Assembly (NCBI GenBank): GCA_016801885.1
Contig: CM028895.1
Coordinates: 13,230,001-13,294,000, forward strand
Direction of reading: 5' to 3'
DNA length: 64,000 nucleotides
Source of the DNA: Toxotes chatareus
Lineage: Eukaryota > Chordata > Actinopteri > Toxotidae
Shown here: positions 1 to 10,404 of the stretch, piece by piece
How the letters are laid out: every line of letters begins with the position of its first letter
Position numbering within the stretch: the stretch's first letter is position 1
Position numbers and translations under genes: made by a program
Notes under the pieces: model-generated
What the model saw: the letters and a program-made list of their open reading frames with translations, nothing else
Databases searched by the model: none
What the model was told of the DNA's origin: nothing

Positions 1-1380
1 TTAAAAGGAAGTTGGCAGCTCATGCCACCTTTGTTGGTGACTTTGTCTTCTTCAGGTTCTATAGGTGCAGAGCTTCTTAAATGTGCAGAGATATTTCCTG
101 ACTGTCTTCTCTTGTTTTGACCAATTTCATCATCATCAAACTTGACATATATCTTTTGTGGACCATTGTTACCAGTAGCTATGTCACAATTCCACAAGCA
201 TTAACTAGGCCATCAAGGACATCAATGTTTTTGAGCATCACACGTGCATGTTGCCCCAACAGAAGTTGTTGTGGTAAGGACATCCATATGTTTTTGAATG
301 ATGCATCTGACAGTTGCATGTTTTTTTTTTTTTTTTTATCATTGATGTAGTCTTGAGCTGGGATCTCTTCATACTCAGGACATAAAGCCAATAACTGAGT
401 GATGTTATACTCATTTGTAGGAAAGATATGTAATGCTGAGCTGTTTCCTGGCCTGCACCTATTTCATGACTTTTTAGGATGGTCATATCAGTTTGTGACA
501 TAGGGGTATTGTGCTCTTATTGTATTCAATAGCTATGCAAAGCGGTGATCATTCTGCCTCACTATGTCTTGTAATTCCACAACTTTAAACAGACTGGACC
601 ACAGGTTAAATCTATCACTGTCTACAAAAAGTTGTTTACCTTTTACAGGAGGCAATTGGAAAAAGTCACCCACTGCAATAACACTTACATTTCCAAAAGG
701 AGAAAAGCTACCTGTTTGTTTTATCTATTGCAATCTACCATGAATGTAGGCAAGTAAATTGTGATCAACCATAGAGATTTCATCAATGATTAAAATGTGG
801 AGATCCATATATTTAGTGCGCAAAGAATTTAGCTCTGCCAATGCCAAATGTGATGTGAATAGTTGATGCATTCACATTAAGTGCTGCAATTCCTGTTGGA
901 GCAGTTAACAATACGCATGTGTTATCTGGATTATGTGATAGTGGTAACAATAATCTCATTGCCTCATATTGAATTGCTTTAATCAGGTGACTTTCCCTGT
1001 GCCTGCACCACCTGTGATAAAAACATGTAGAGGTTCTGGAATTTTCCCAGAGATTTTATCTAAATACCACTGCCGAATATGATAAAACACTGACAGCTCT
1101 TTTTTGATCAGAGTGCAAATAAATGCCAAACCATCCTTTCGACAGAAAATGTTATTTATTTTTTCCACATTGGAAACTTGCTGATAGAGCATGGCTAAAT
1201 CAGGAATTGTTTGTGATTCTTCTTCCAGTCTATGTTTATTACCTTCTTTTTCTTGGATACATTCTAGACATTCATTATTGTCAAGTATAGTCCGGATGTT
1301 GTCAAGGTCTTCTGCTCCTTTTTCAAACAAACCTTCGATTGCACTGAACCACTGACAGGACAGAATGTGTAGTTCCATCA
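1..1380 (-). pseudogene. Helitron helicase domain (PIF1-like SF1), broken
   Basis: The motifs read in order on the minus strand. Walker A (HVFITGGAGTGK) is near 994-1,030, motif Ia (LLTAPTGIAA) near 885-917, Walker B (LIIDEISMV) near 763-796, VGDFFQLPP near 648-680, and VRQNDHRFA near 530-560. The late motif ARVMLKNIDVLDGLVN lies near 180-265. A C-terminal stretch (KVTNKGG, then QLPF) reaches the left edge. In the family this domain unwinds DNA during rolling-circle transposition. The frame shifts by one base directly after the Walker A lysine (about 991-994), so ATP-binding and downstream motifs lie in different frames. Further stops follow, and a 17-base T run (321-337) falls in the coding sequence. 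The catalytic Walker B acid is still readable. The gene is a relic, not a working helicase. Confidence 0.93.
321..337. repeat. T17 homopolymer inside the helicase relic
   Basis: Seventeen consecutive T on the plus strand read as a lysine run on the element's coding strand, between the FPTNEYN segment and the ARVML motif. It is likely post-insertion slippage in an inactive copy, or an assembly-length uncertainty. Confidence 0.9.
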
Positions 1381-1795
1381 ATAAATGTCACAGAGTCATT
1401 TTTGTAAAACTGCTCAAATGTTTCAAACTGTGGTGGTTTCAGCTGTGAATCGTCACGATATGGTAAAAACAACTGCAAAAGACTGATAAAATAATTCTGG
1501 ATTTTTGGTCTCAGAGAAATGTGCGTATCGCAAAATTGCAGGTTCAGTTCTTGTTCGTTTAGTCACATATCCGCATAAGTCATTCTTTAATTTAATCGGT
1601 CCAAGTGTTTTTTGACTTTTGCTCAACAAGTGATACTCTGAAGCAAATGAAGCTATTCACATGTCATCAAACACCCCATCATTAGGCATGTTCTTGTAGC
1701 GATCTACAAGACTAGTCATCCACATGTCTGTTGTCACACTTCCAGATGTTGCCTTTTGTTTTAACACATTTATAGGCAAACTCTTTCTAACAACA
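1381..1795 (-). pseudogene. Helitron Rep-to-helicase linker region, broken
   Basis: Minus-strand translation in shifting frames gives RYKNMPNDGVFDDM (about 1,660-1,705), then a stretch with the pattern TRT-PAILRYAHFSETKNP (about 1,500-1,560), and QLFLPYR or its frame-shifted equivalent (about 1,457-1,478). These are typical of the conserved stretch just before the helicase domain of Helitron proteins. A premature TGA (plus-strand TCA at 1,657-1,659) follows the DDM residues, and a frame change near 1,470 separates this part from the helicase. It joins the replicase part on its right and the helicase part on its left without a visible deletion. Confidence 0.88.
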
Positions 1796-2116
1796 TTAGT
1801 CTCCTGTAGGCACAAAGACAACTTTTCTGGAGCATTCCTTCAAATGCAAATTTGTGAGCCTGTAGACTGCTTCCTGAGCACATACATCTCTGTCATGGAG
1901 ATAAACAGCACCAAGCTTTTTCATGGCATCTTTGGCACTTAAATTGCAATCTTTTGATGCCTCTCTTTGGGCATTAGCTAAAAACGATCCCATTTTTCTC
2001 TCTGTCTTTGAAATATAGGAAATTATGTAAACAACACAAGCATATGCATCCACTATATACTGAATATCAATGTTGGCATTACAGCATTTTAGCAGTTTCT
2101 TACTGTATTGGTTCAC
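1796..2116 (-). pseudogene. Helitron replicase C-terminal part with two-tyrosine motif
   Basis: An open stretch of 106 codons carries [18 protein letters not shown]. The two tyrosines of YIISYISK (about 2,001-2,034) match the catalytic Y2 pair of Helitron Rep, which in the family nick and join DNA strands. Both tyrosines and the following lysine are present. The methionine at the start of this stretch is internal to the gene and is not a real start. A stop-rich gap of about 50 bases separates it from the HUH part. Confidence 0.92.
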
Positions 2117-2168
2117 TCAAACTTAATTTAAGTTTTTTTTCAACACCACTTGTGTTACGTGCAAGTTT

Positions 2169-2700
2169 CTAATAGGCCTCTTCAAATACAGCCTGATCAA
2201 TCCCTAAGGAATGAAACTGGTGGTCTACTGTGTCAAATGTTTTGTTTGAATCTGCCAGAGCTGTCTTGATTTCTGTCAAGATGTTACTTGCATGCTCTTT
2301 TTTCATTTTGAGTGACTGTGACTGAGCATTGTTACATGTACAATCAGTTGCATTGCCAGAGTTATCAGCTCTGCATGTACATGTGTTTTGTTCATTTTCT
2401 GTTTTGCCATGACATATGAATGAACGACCAGATGCAGGCTTGGGAAAATTGAAACAACAAATTTTGTTTTTCTTTTTACAGGTTTTTGAATGGCGTTTTG
2501 AGTGCTGCTGCACTGATGTGACTATGTCCACCAATGTAGGATCTTCTGCAGGAAGCTGACATGTCACATATTGATCTATAAAGTCAACTACCTCTTCATC
2601 TGTATTTTTATCAAGCAGTGGCGCGTTCTCAACCCAAAATAAACAATGGGTATGAGGCGAACCACGTTGCTGAAATTCAACACGATGGCCAGACACGCTG
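2169..2700 (-). pseudogene. Helitron replicase HUH part
   Basis: Minus-strand translation contains RVEFQQRGSPHTHCLFWV (about 2,632-2,685). This is the HUH metal-binding motif region of Helitron Rep, with both histidines kept (H-T-H). It is followed by acidic and cysteine-rich sequence, including CCFNFPKP near 2,440-2,465. The upstream replicase N-terminal part expected in the family is absent: to the right the sequence changes within a few codons into the OTU-like module. This points to an internal deletion with a junction near 2,690-2,720. An open stretch runs from 2,741, but its first codons belong to the neighbouring module in another frame. Confidence 0.92.
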
Positions 2701-3055
2701 TGGCTACTGTGTGTATGTGGTGGATCAAATGGTCGAGACATGCAAAATACAAGACTACACTGGTCCCATCTGCATCTCCCATTCCCATTCCTTCAAGCAT
2801 CACAAGAATGGGAGTCTACAAGTGCATATTGACTGTCTCCTGCAATAAGTGCACACATACAGCCATACATTGTCAAAAAGCATGTATCATACTTTCCACA
2901 CATCTCTTTCAAACCCTCCCTTAAAGTAACACACCCCATCATCAATGGCATCTCCCTCAACGATATCAACATCTCCGGACACAACTTTACCGTGTTCCAC
3001 TGTAAACAGCACCCTGTCAAGACACCACTGCTTTGGTCATACACTGTACTCCTGC
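2701..3055 (-). pseudogene. OTU-like module of the Helitron, broken
   Basis: On the minus strand one frame gives CVTLREGLKEMCGKYDT, then YGCMCALIAGDSQYALVDSHS. After a frame change it continues as DADGTSVVLYFACLDHLI. The DSHS box (2,805-2,816), followed by an NGT-like GTSVVL and a leucine-rich tail, resembles the C-terminal half of OTU-like cysteine-protease modules that I recall from some Helitron-family and other transposon proteins. The His in DSHS would be the predicted catalytic one. The N-terminal half with the catalytic Cys is not recognised in 3,056-3,300. The family assignment rests on recall of the motif, so it is less sure than the replicase and helicase calls. Confidence 0.55.
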
Positions 3056-4140
3056 GTACACAAAATGGTGGTGTCCCAGATAAAATGATCCTCTGACTAC
3101 TCTTGTAACCATACTGCTGTCATCCAAAGCTAAATCTTCACTATCCTTAGTAATACAAGATTAATTATAACATAATTCCCACCACACACTTACTATGTAG
3201 TATAAATATATAATATGTAAAAACCACACATTTGTGCTGCCAGAATAAACACCAGCACACTATACAAATTATACAAAGCTTTAACTATTACCAAATCATC
3301 CACATGGCAAAAATGTCTACCTAAACTCACCTTGTTGTTTTATTCACATGGCAGAATTCCCAAAACAAAAGGGGATGTGGCCACAGACATCATTCATCAA
3401 TCATAAGACACCAATGAACCAAACAACTAGTCCCACTCAAATAAAGTCCCACCTTCCTACATTTAATCATGAAATGTGTATGGTTAAAATACAAATTATA
3501 CAATGCTTGGAAAAACAATGTCTAACTTTTAACAACAGGCTCCATTAACCTGCTTCATCAGCATCTCCCAAACTGAACACTGACTGCGTGAGTTATCCTC
3601 TGACAAACTTCATGATACTTTTTCTTAACGTGCAACTTTCTTGTAACCACATTACACATGTAGTCACATAACCACAACTCACTCAAAGTACAAATGTCCA
3701 TTAAAGTTAACTTTTTCATATATATATCCACAAATACCAGGATATATTTAACCAAGGACATCCTGGTATTCTTAACATATGTGGCTAAAAATAACACCAT
3801 TGACATGTCTACACAAACTCCAAACAACACTGAAGTAATTTACAAATAACACACTGTCCATTAAACCAAATTACATGTTTGCTCTGCACAGATAATCAGG
3901 ATGACCTTCACACTCTCAACTCATTTATATGCTCATATGATGATACACTCATAGTGCCCCCAGCTGGGAGGGGGCCATGTCTTTTCTGTTGCTGTATACT
4001 GCTGTGCTTCTCTGGGGAGAAGAGCAGGAGAGAGGAGAGGACATAGGAGGACTCTGCGTGGCTGTGCTGCCTGCGGCACGCAGGGGGTGCGAGGGCCCGC
4101 CCATCGCTGCTTGCAGCTTTAATTTTCTTTATATTTTCTT
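3056..4140. other. Probable 5' side of the Helitron, or unrelated flank; no gene
   Basis: This AT-rich stretch shows no coding sequence I recognise. An open stretch of 90 codons on the minus strand (3,558-3,830) has no familiar motif. An 11-bp perfect hairpin lies at 3,733-3,770. A sudden GC-rich block (about 3,955-4,117) ends with the short palindrome GCTGCTTGCAGC (4,106-4,117). The block may mark the element's 5' boundary, but no TC terminus can be fixed. Confidence 0.4.
3733..3770. repeat. Perfect 11-bp inverted repeat
   Basis: Arms 3,733-3,743 (AATACCAGGAT) and 3,760-3,770 pair without mismatch around a 16-base loop. CCACA and TGTGG lie just outside and could extend the pairing loosely. 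Confidence 0.8.
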
Positions 4141-4939
4141 AGGTTAAATTTTCCTAGAGTTTTTCTAAAAATTGCCATGTCCCTGATGGTTTGAATCAAA
4201 ACATGTCAACTTTTAGTGTCCTCCTGATCCCCCACAGTTCACCAGCAGCTGCCTTGATTTCATCCAACCTAATTTGCAGAGGAAAGTAAATTGTGGGCAT
4301 TTGACCATCTGGTCCTACGCCTATTCCCAAAAATTGAGTATTTTCCTGCCCAGTCAGTGGTCCCAATTTTATTAACAGCACTGGGCAAAAGACACCCGGG
4401 AATTAACCCTCTCCCTAAGTATACCATGGGGGCAAGAGCCCCAGCTCTGGAGGGGAAGTCAAGCCATGAAAATAGTGATTTGTCGGTGTTGTAGCTGTGA
4501 AAGGCGTCTTCCCAGGGTGCAGAGTCGCTCCATAAGCCTCCAACTGGCAGGGAATTACTTGGTTCAGTAGACCAGGGTGTTTAGGCTGTTCAATACCCCT
4601 GTGCCATACAGGCCTGCAGGATTATGAAGCCTCATAAGGGCCAAAAAGCCCACAGCTACTTATTCTGGTTCCTGTCAGGCCAGCCAGCTCCCACCATGGT
4701 TTTGCTGAAATTCTGTGGTGAACGTTTCCAGGAGAATTTAGGCTAAGTGTGTGCATTTACTGTACAGTATTATCATAATATTAGCTACGCCTGGCCATTC
4801 ATTCTTTTCTTTCTTATTTCCTATTATCCCAGGGTCATGGAGAAAATTTATAGTTATTTTGAGCCAATATTCTGTGGTGCGATGTGCTGTTATTTAATGA
4901 TTTCATTGAAACAATGTGTATCACACAATGATGTAGTGC
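4141..4939. other. Unassigned stretch with one short minus-strand open frame
   Basis: The only open frame of note is 4,196-4,381 on the minus strand (61 codons, ending IRRTLKVDMF). It has a protein-like composition but no motif I can name. It could be a fragment of an old transposon protein. The rest, to 4,939, shows no gene, tandem repeat or RNA gene. Confidence 0.3.
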
Positions 4940-5220
4940 TCTTAAGAGACATATCCTGAAAACATGTTACATTCTTTGCTGGCAATAAAATGAACCTCAT
5001 GTGTTTGAATGGGCCCCTCAGCCCTCACATAAACCCCTGAGGCAGCAACACAAACATTGGTGAGCCTACGATTATCTGGCCAGCTTAATGAATATTCACA
5101 CTCAGCAGACTGACTGTGAAGCTGAGATAGCAGCTGGGGCCCGGGGCCTGGGGCCCAGACACCCCGCAACTGCTCTTTGGAAGAGCTGCTATTCATCACT
5201 ATGAGGAGATAACCACTATA
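4940..5220. other. Possible conserved non-coding element
   Basis: This is low-repeat, mixed-composition sequence with TTAATGAATATTC near 5,085-5,097 and a GC palindrome-like GGGCCCGGGGCCTGGGGCCC near 5,135-5,156. It differs from the AT-rich flanks and resembles vertebrate non-coding elements in texture only. Open frames here (for example 4,942-5,199 minus) carry no known motif. Conservation was not tested. Confidence 0.2.
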
Positions 5221-6254
5221 GCCAAGCTCCCCAACTGTTGCCAGGACAGGACTGGACCAGGAGGATAGGAAAGAAATAGGTTGGATATTACTCTACCATG
5301 GCTTAGCTATTCCTCACTAGTGATCTCTAGTATGATGATGTTTTAATCAGACTGCAGCAGCCACACAAAGGCTTGATGTTTTAAAGCTATGATATTATGA
5401 AAATGATGCATAATATAATTCATTATTACTACTCAAGGGAATAAAATAGATGATTAAACTATGAAATCTGCTTCTGCTGAAACAGATACTCCATTACCTT
5501 GTTCAGAATCCCCATTATGTAGCTTCTGTAGATTGATTACTCTGGGATACAAATTTATAGTCCAAACAGGCATCTTTAAAAACTCCAAACTAAAGATCTT
5601 ATTGAATGAATGTTTAGTTTTAACACACACTTAATGTGCAAGTTATTCAATTAATGTTTTAAGTAATTTTGTAGATTTTACAGGATGGTTGAAGAAACAG
5701 TTTGTGACTGTTACTGGTTTAGTCAAATAAGGACCAGTGATGCAAATGTAACGAAACACCTGTCACGTCTCTCACAATAATAATATAAAAAGGCATGACC
5801 GAACCAACTGCAGCGACCGCTCTGGCTTTAATTGCTACCTGGAAAAAAACACACAGGTGTGCTTTAACTGCAAGTCATAAAACAACTGTTCCTGCTGGTC
5901 TCTGCTTCACATGATGGTCTTTATTAGATGTTTAATCAGTGATTGTTACTGATAGTCATCCAAACTATTACTGGCCAAATGTTCCTTTTAACATTGGAAC
6001 AAGACTAAACTATAGCTTTTTTTTTTTTTTTTTTTTGCTGTATCCTCTCTTGTAAGTGTTTAGTTGGCTACAGTACAAAAAAATAAAGTGTGAGGTCAGT
6101 CAAATGTCTTTTAAATCTTCAGGGTTATAAAGTCTTGATGGCTTATTGTAGATGTATGGGGTCAGATGTTACAGTGATGGGGAAAATGTGCTCCAAAAAT
6201 ATGTAGGTTTCATGAAATAGAATCTAAATATGAGTGTAAATGCGCCTGACTGTG
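5221..6254. other. No gene seen
   Basis: This is AT-rich unique-looking sequence. Its only clear feature is a T20 run at 6,017-6,036. Confidence 0.6.
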
Positions 6255-6385
6255 TTAACACTCTTCTAAACTGATGATCTGTCCAAGCTGGACCCTGGCT
6301 GCTGCCCAATGCATGCTGTGACAGACTCCAGCCCCTGAGATGCTGAACAGGATGAGTGATGCAGAAAATTGATAGATGGATAGTA
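6255..6385 (+). repeat. Dispersed fish repeat, 3' end of a SINE-like family
   Basis: The sequence has the pattern GCCCAATGCATGCTG, then GACTCCAGCCCC, then CTGAACAGGATGAG, and closes with a GATA/GATG-type tail (6,366-6,383). In many teleost genomes I recall this as 'gggataggctccagc ... gaacaggataagcgg ... atggatggatgg'. Only this end segment is recognisable. The family name is left open. Confidence 0.7.
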
Positions 6386-7320
6386 TTACAATGCACTTGT
6401 CAATACAGAGCTGTCTTAGTACAGTCAAATTATAACTGAACATTTAAAGGACTCCAGTTCTGTGCCCCGTCAAATGCCAAGACAGTTGCTTTTGCTTGTG
6501 TATCTAACACACACAGGACAATACAAAACGCTCCATTTAATGGACACCTTTGCGTGAGTAGTTTTGTCTGTATTACACTGTGCATCAGTCAACTAATACT
6601 TTTTTATGAGGCCATTTGTTGCTGTTGTTGTCACACACCCTTTATACTGTAAGTGTCCCTGGTTTTCCGTCTTTAACTAGTGATGCAATCCTCTGACCCA
6701 GTACCAAACAAAGCAGTAAATATCCCTTCGTTGTTTGAACTCTGAGAAAAGGAAGAGGCTTTGATCACTTTTCCTGGAACACTCAGCATACATGCACAGA
6801 ATCAGGGTGTTTTTTCCTCACTGATGGAGATTTAGTGGCATAGAGGTAATGAGCATCAACTCAGAAACAACAAATCAAATCGAATCATTATGTGTGACCA
6901 AACAAAAGGGCAGTATTCATATTATCATTGCCACCCCTAAGGGGTGCAATGTTAACACAAGAGAATCTGTATCTAGAATTTAAATCCAAGCCTGTCTTCC
7001 CAAATGTTTTCACTGAGGGAAAACATTTGAGGACACTGTGAGAACAGAAAAACGTGTTGTCTGTACATAATACCCCTTTAATCTAAAACCAGCACAGTGC
7101 CTTCATTCACACTGCTCAGTCTGCAAATTGTTAGAAAGCAAGATGTGTACAAAGAAAGACAGGGTATAAATAAATAGATAAATGTGGTCCTCAAAAGTAA
7201 ACATGCCATTTAAAAAGTGTATGCCAACGCGGGTTTAAACTGGCATTTGATACAAGTTGAAGACTGACAAGCTCGTACTGAAAAAAAGCAAAGGCAAGCT
7301 GCAGATACTTCAGTAGTGTA
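6386..7320. other. No gene seen
   Basis: AT-rich sequence without recognised repeats, open frames of note or RNA genes. Confidence 0.6.
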
Positions 7321-7324
7321 CTAT

Positions 7325-7353
7325 ATAGTATAGTATGGTATGGTAAGGTATAG

Positions 7354-7401
<48 letters not shown>

Positions 7402-7445
7402 GTACTGCACATATATAGTACAGTACAATTTAGTATAGTATAGGA
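7325..7445. repeat. (TA)20 microsatellite inside a TAGTA-rich, hairpin-prone block
   Basis: An uninterrupted TA run spans 7,357-7,396. It is flanked by degenerate TAGTATAGTATGG-type sequence on both sides. Immediately right of the run, 7,397-7,406 and 7,417-7,426 form a perfect 10-bp inverted repeat. The block should readily form cruciforms. Confidence 0.9.
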
Positions 7446-7753
7446 AGGTGAGTAAGTATTATAACAGTGAATGTCATTTGAAAAATAATAATTTGATGTT
7501 TTCCACTAAAATTATAAACATCTGCTTAAGCCCTTAATTTGCATATTTTAGCTGACCTGCCATCAGCTTGAGTGAGGTGGCTCACTGAACAGACCACTGT
7601 AAGGGATCAAATTTCAGTCGGAGTAACCAGGTCGCCAGGTCATACAGTACAACCTGTAATCAACAGCCCCCAGGATGGTTGTGTAAAACTGAGTCCTATC
7701 CACTTACAGTGCATACATACAATATAGTTATGCTGCATACACACTCTCATACA

Positions 7754-7776
7754 TACACGCACACACACACACACAC
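7754..7776. repeat. (CA)n microsatellite
   Basis: About 11 CA units with a GC interruption near the left end. Confidence 0.9.
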
Positions 7777-8590
7777 GCAGACAAACAAGGCCTCATCCCA
7801 GAGGAGCAGTAGAGGATCAGAGAGCAGAGACAAGAGGATATCCATTAGGAAGTATCTGTAATTGGGCTGCAGTGGGGGGCAAAGACTCATGCCGAGAAGC
7901 AGTGCAGAAAACAGGCTTTAAAACTAAATTACGACCTGCTGTCCACACATTTAGGAAAGCCACAAAAAATGCATCCAGTACCTCCTGGCCCAGATTCTAA
8001 TGATGATATTAATCTTTCTGAATTCTTTTCTCAATGCAACTCTTATAAATCTTTGCAGCCCATCAAATGGGGTGGATGTTCCACGGATGTTGCCTTTCTG
8101 TTCCTCCTCACACAACTGGGGCTCATCTGTGATAAAGAGAGATGTGTGAGAGTGACAGCAGTAAACTGAGTCATTTTGAGCTGTCGCGTTATCCAACTCA
8201 GCTGTCACCAAAGTCTGCTTTTTACACTTGTTGGACCACTGCTGCTGTGCTGGTACTTCACACCATGCTGAATTACTTGGGAAGGGAGGGGGGCTGCTAA
8301 AAGATGAGCTTTATCTTCGCTGGCCGATTTGGAGAGCTCTGCAACAGATACACAAAGGACTTTTGACTTGTAACTTGTTTATGGCTTTGAAGAGTAGCAC
8401 TGGCTTTATATCTGCTAAATCACTCCTCTGTCACTGGATCAAACTATTATCTGTTATCCATTAGCAGTCCACTAGGGAGTCCAGCAGGGGTTCAAGTGTG
8501 AGGTATTGTTATGAAACATTACAGTATCAGAATCTCTGCCATACGCTGCCAAGTCATGACGTTTGATTTCCAGGGGAGCATAGGTTGAAC
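7777..8590. other. No gene seen
   Basis: Short open frames exist on both strands (60-90 codons) but none has a recognised motif or splice context. Confidence 0.55.
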
Positions 8591-8765
8591 AATCTTCACT
8601 TTTTTCTTTTTATTTGTCTTTCTCCATCCCTTCCTATCACTCTTTGTTTCATTTCCTTTTTTTCTATCTTTTCATCTTTCTCTTTGTCTCTCATCTTTGT
8701 CCATTTAAATCTGGCCATCGTTATTCTCTTTTCCGTCTTTTTTTTTTTTTTATCACTCCCCAGTC
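8591..8765. repeat. Long pyrimidine-rich tract
   Basis: About 175 bases almost wholly C and T on the plus strand, with T runs up to about 12. The open frames on both strands here, rich in Ser/Phe/Leu or Lys/Glu, are artefacts of this bias. Confidence 0.85.
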
Positions 8766-10404
8766 CTATCTCCATCCATCCATCCTGCCCGCTGTTTGAC
8801 AGGGCGTGTGTGTTGTTTTTATCCGAGTGACATCGGGTCTCTTCCCAGGGCACGTCCCGGGAACAGCGAGTTCAGCCTGATGACTCCCCTGGGTCCTGCC
8901 CCTTCATGAGTCTCCATGTTCCCTTTGTAAATTACAACCTGTCTCATGCGCTCACAAGCACTCATAGGCATACGCACACTCACCCACCCAACCGTGTACA
9001 CACACTCTTACAAACCCTCCTAATCATGTAATCCATACAGTGTGCAAGCAGCAGATCCCAACACCACATGTACAGATATGCTCACACACATAGACTTACA
9101 CACAAATGAGAAGAGGACAACAATCATTTGTAGGAGCATGTGGGCTTATGATGTGCACGTGTGCGAATACACATACGCACACAGTGCATGTTTATTCAGG
9201 TATATCCTTCCTGACTGCCAGTAATCATGCGACTATCTCTCAACCTTTGTGAGAAAGACACAAAAAGAAGGAAAGGAAAGGAAAAGAAACAAAAAGAAAG
9301 GTCTCAACCGGCCAGGGTAAGAGGTTTCTTTATGAGTGAACGGTTTTGTGTTACTCTGTGTGTCATAAATGCTGTCTGAGAGAATGAAAAATGAAAGGTA
9401 CAAAGATTTGGGTCACTGAAATGAAAGAGAAAGAGATCGTCTTCGATTCAGAGTGCAACAGATCGACAGGGAGTGATTATTTGTCCAAAGAGGAGACTGT
9501 AGAAAAAGACCGGGGAGTGTGGGCGACAGACAGATAGAGACATTGCCACAGGCTCTGTGATAGCAGCGCTCTAATTAATAGGTGGTAAAAGCAGATGAGC
9601 GGGGAGGATGGAGGATGTCAGTGTCGTGGTACACACACACACACACACAAAGCCTGCCCATTAGAGATAAACACAGCCACTCTGTGGTAAAGGCGGAATG
9701 ATTTTTTTCTTGATTTTATGCAGGATGCTCCCATGAAAAATTAAAACATCTCTATGGGCTTCAACAGAGCAGGAACCAGAGTGAATGTAAATTAAACATC
9801 TGCACAGCTCACACCTTTACTGAAACGTTTGAGTCAGTTCCTGATTGTTACCTAACAGACACGTTTCCTAACCTTTGTACTGGGAAAAACAATCATGATG
9901 ATGGATTGGCTGTCCATACTGTATACTCCATTAGCCCAGATTCTAATCCTTGCTAATAAACAAACATGCAACGCAAAAACAAGCAGACAGGAGAGCAGGC
10001 CTGCAGTTTATCTGCGGTGCTGTCAAACTATTTTATGTCTGTACTTTGACCCTTGGCAGCTTTACTACAGCTCAGTAGATATACACAGGTACCATATATC
10101 CTACACCTCTTTACACACAATGTTATACTCCTCCACACTGTTTCTCACTGGACCCGGAGCCCTAGATCAGTTGATCTCACCCTTCAATGTTTTACTTCTA
10201 AAGCTGAATCTTCATTTATGATTATTTATGTGTGTGATTGCTGTTTTCCTCCAGCGTCCCCCTTCACCATCACACGCACTTCCACTCTTTGCCATTTGGC
10301 ATTGCAGTTAAGAATTTTATTCAAAAGCACTGCGACAGCAGGGGAGAGCAGTACTCATTTCCTGCTACTGTGACATCTTTCAACTCATTGTCCCTCTGAG
10401 TGTT
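8766..10404. other. No gene seen; scattered CA-rich and purine-rich sequence
   Basis: The stretch holds a loose CA-rich region at 8,940-9,185, a purine block at about 9,245-9,300, and a (CA)9 run at 9,631-9,648. TCTAATTAATAGG near 9,570 is AT-core sequence without other support. Confidence 0.55.
9631..9648. repeat. (CA)9 microsatellite
   Basis: Nine uninterrupted AC units. Confidence 0.9.

Larger units (their letters stand above)
1..3055 (-). mobile_element. Decayed Helitron (rolling-circle transposon), truncated by window edge
   Basis: Read on the minus strand, the translated fragments follow the order of a Helitron RepHel protein: OTU-like module, HUH replicase motif, two-tyrosine motif, linker, PIF1-type helicase and the start of the helicase C-terminal segment. 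The element is read right to left, so its 3' terminus (CTRR end and hairpin) lies before base 1 and cannot be seen. Its 5' terminus must lie to the right of 3,055; no sure TC end was found. The coding part is broken into at least five frames, so no full protein can be made. Helitrons move by rolling-circle replication in the nucleus and are common in fish. The assignment is secure from several independent motifs; the subfamily (classical Helitron or Helentron) is not decided, because the region where a Helentron endonuclease would lie is outside the window. Confidence 0.95.

Noticed and set aside
8585..8853. Overlapping Ser/Phe-rich and Lys/Glu-rich open frames.
   Set aside because: Produced by the long pyrimidine tract; no start context or domain.
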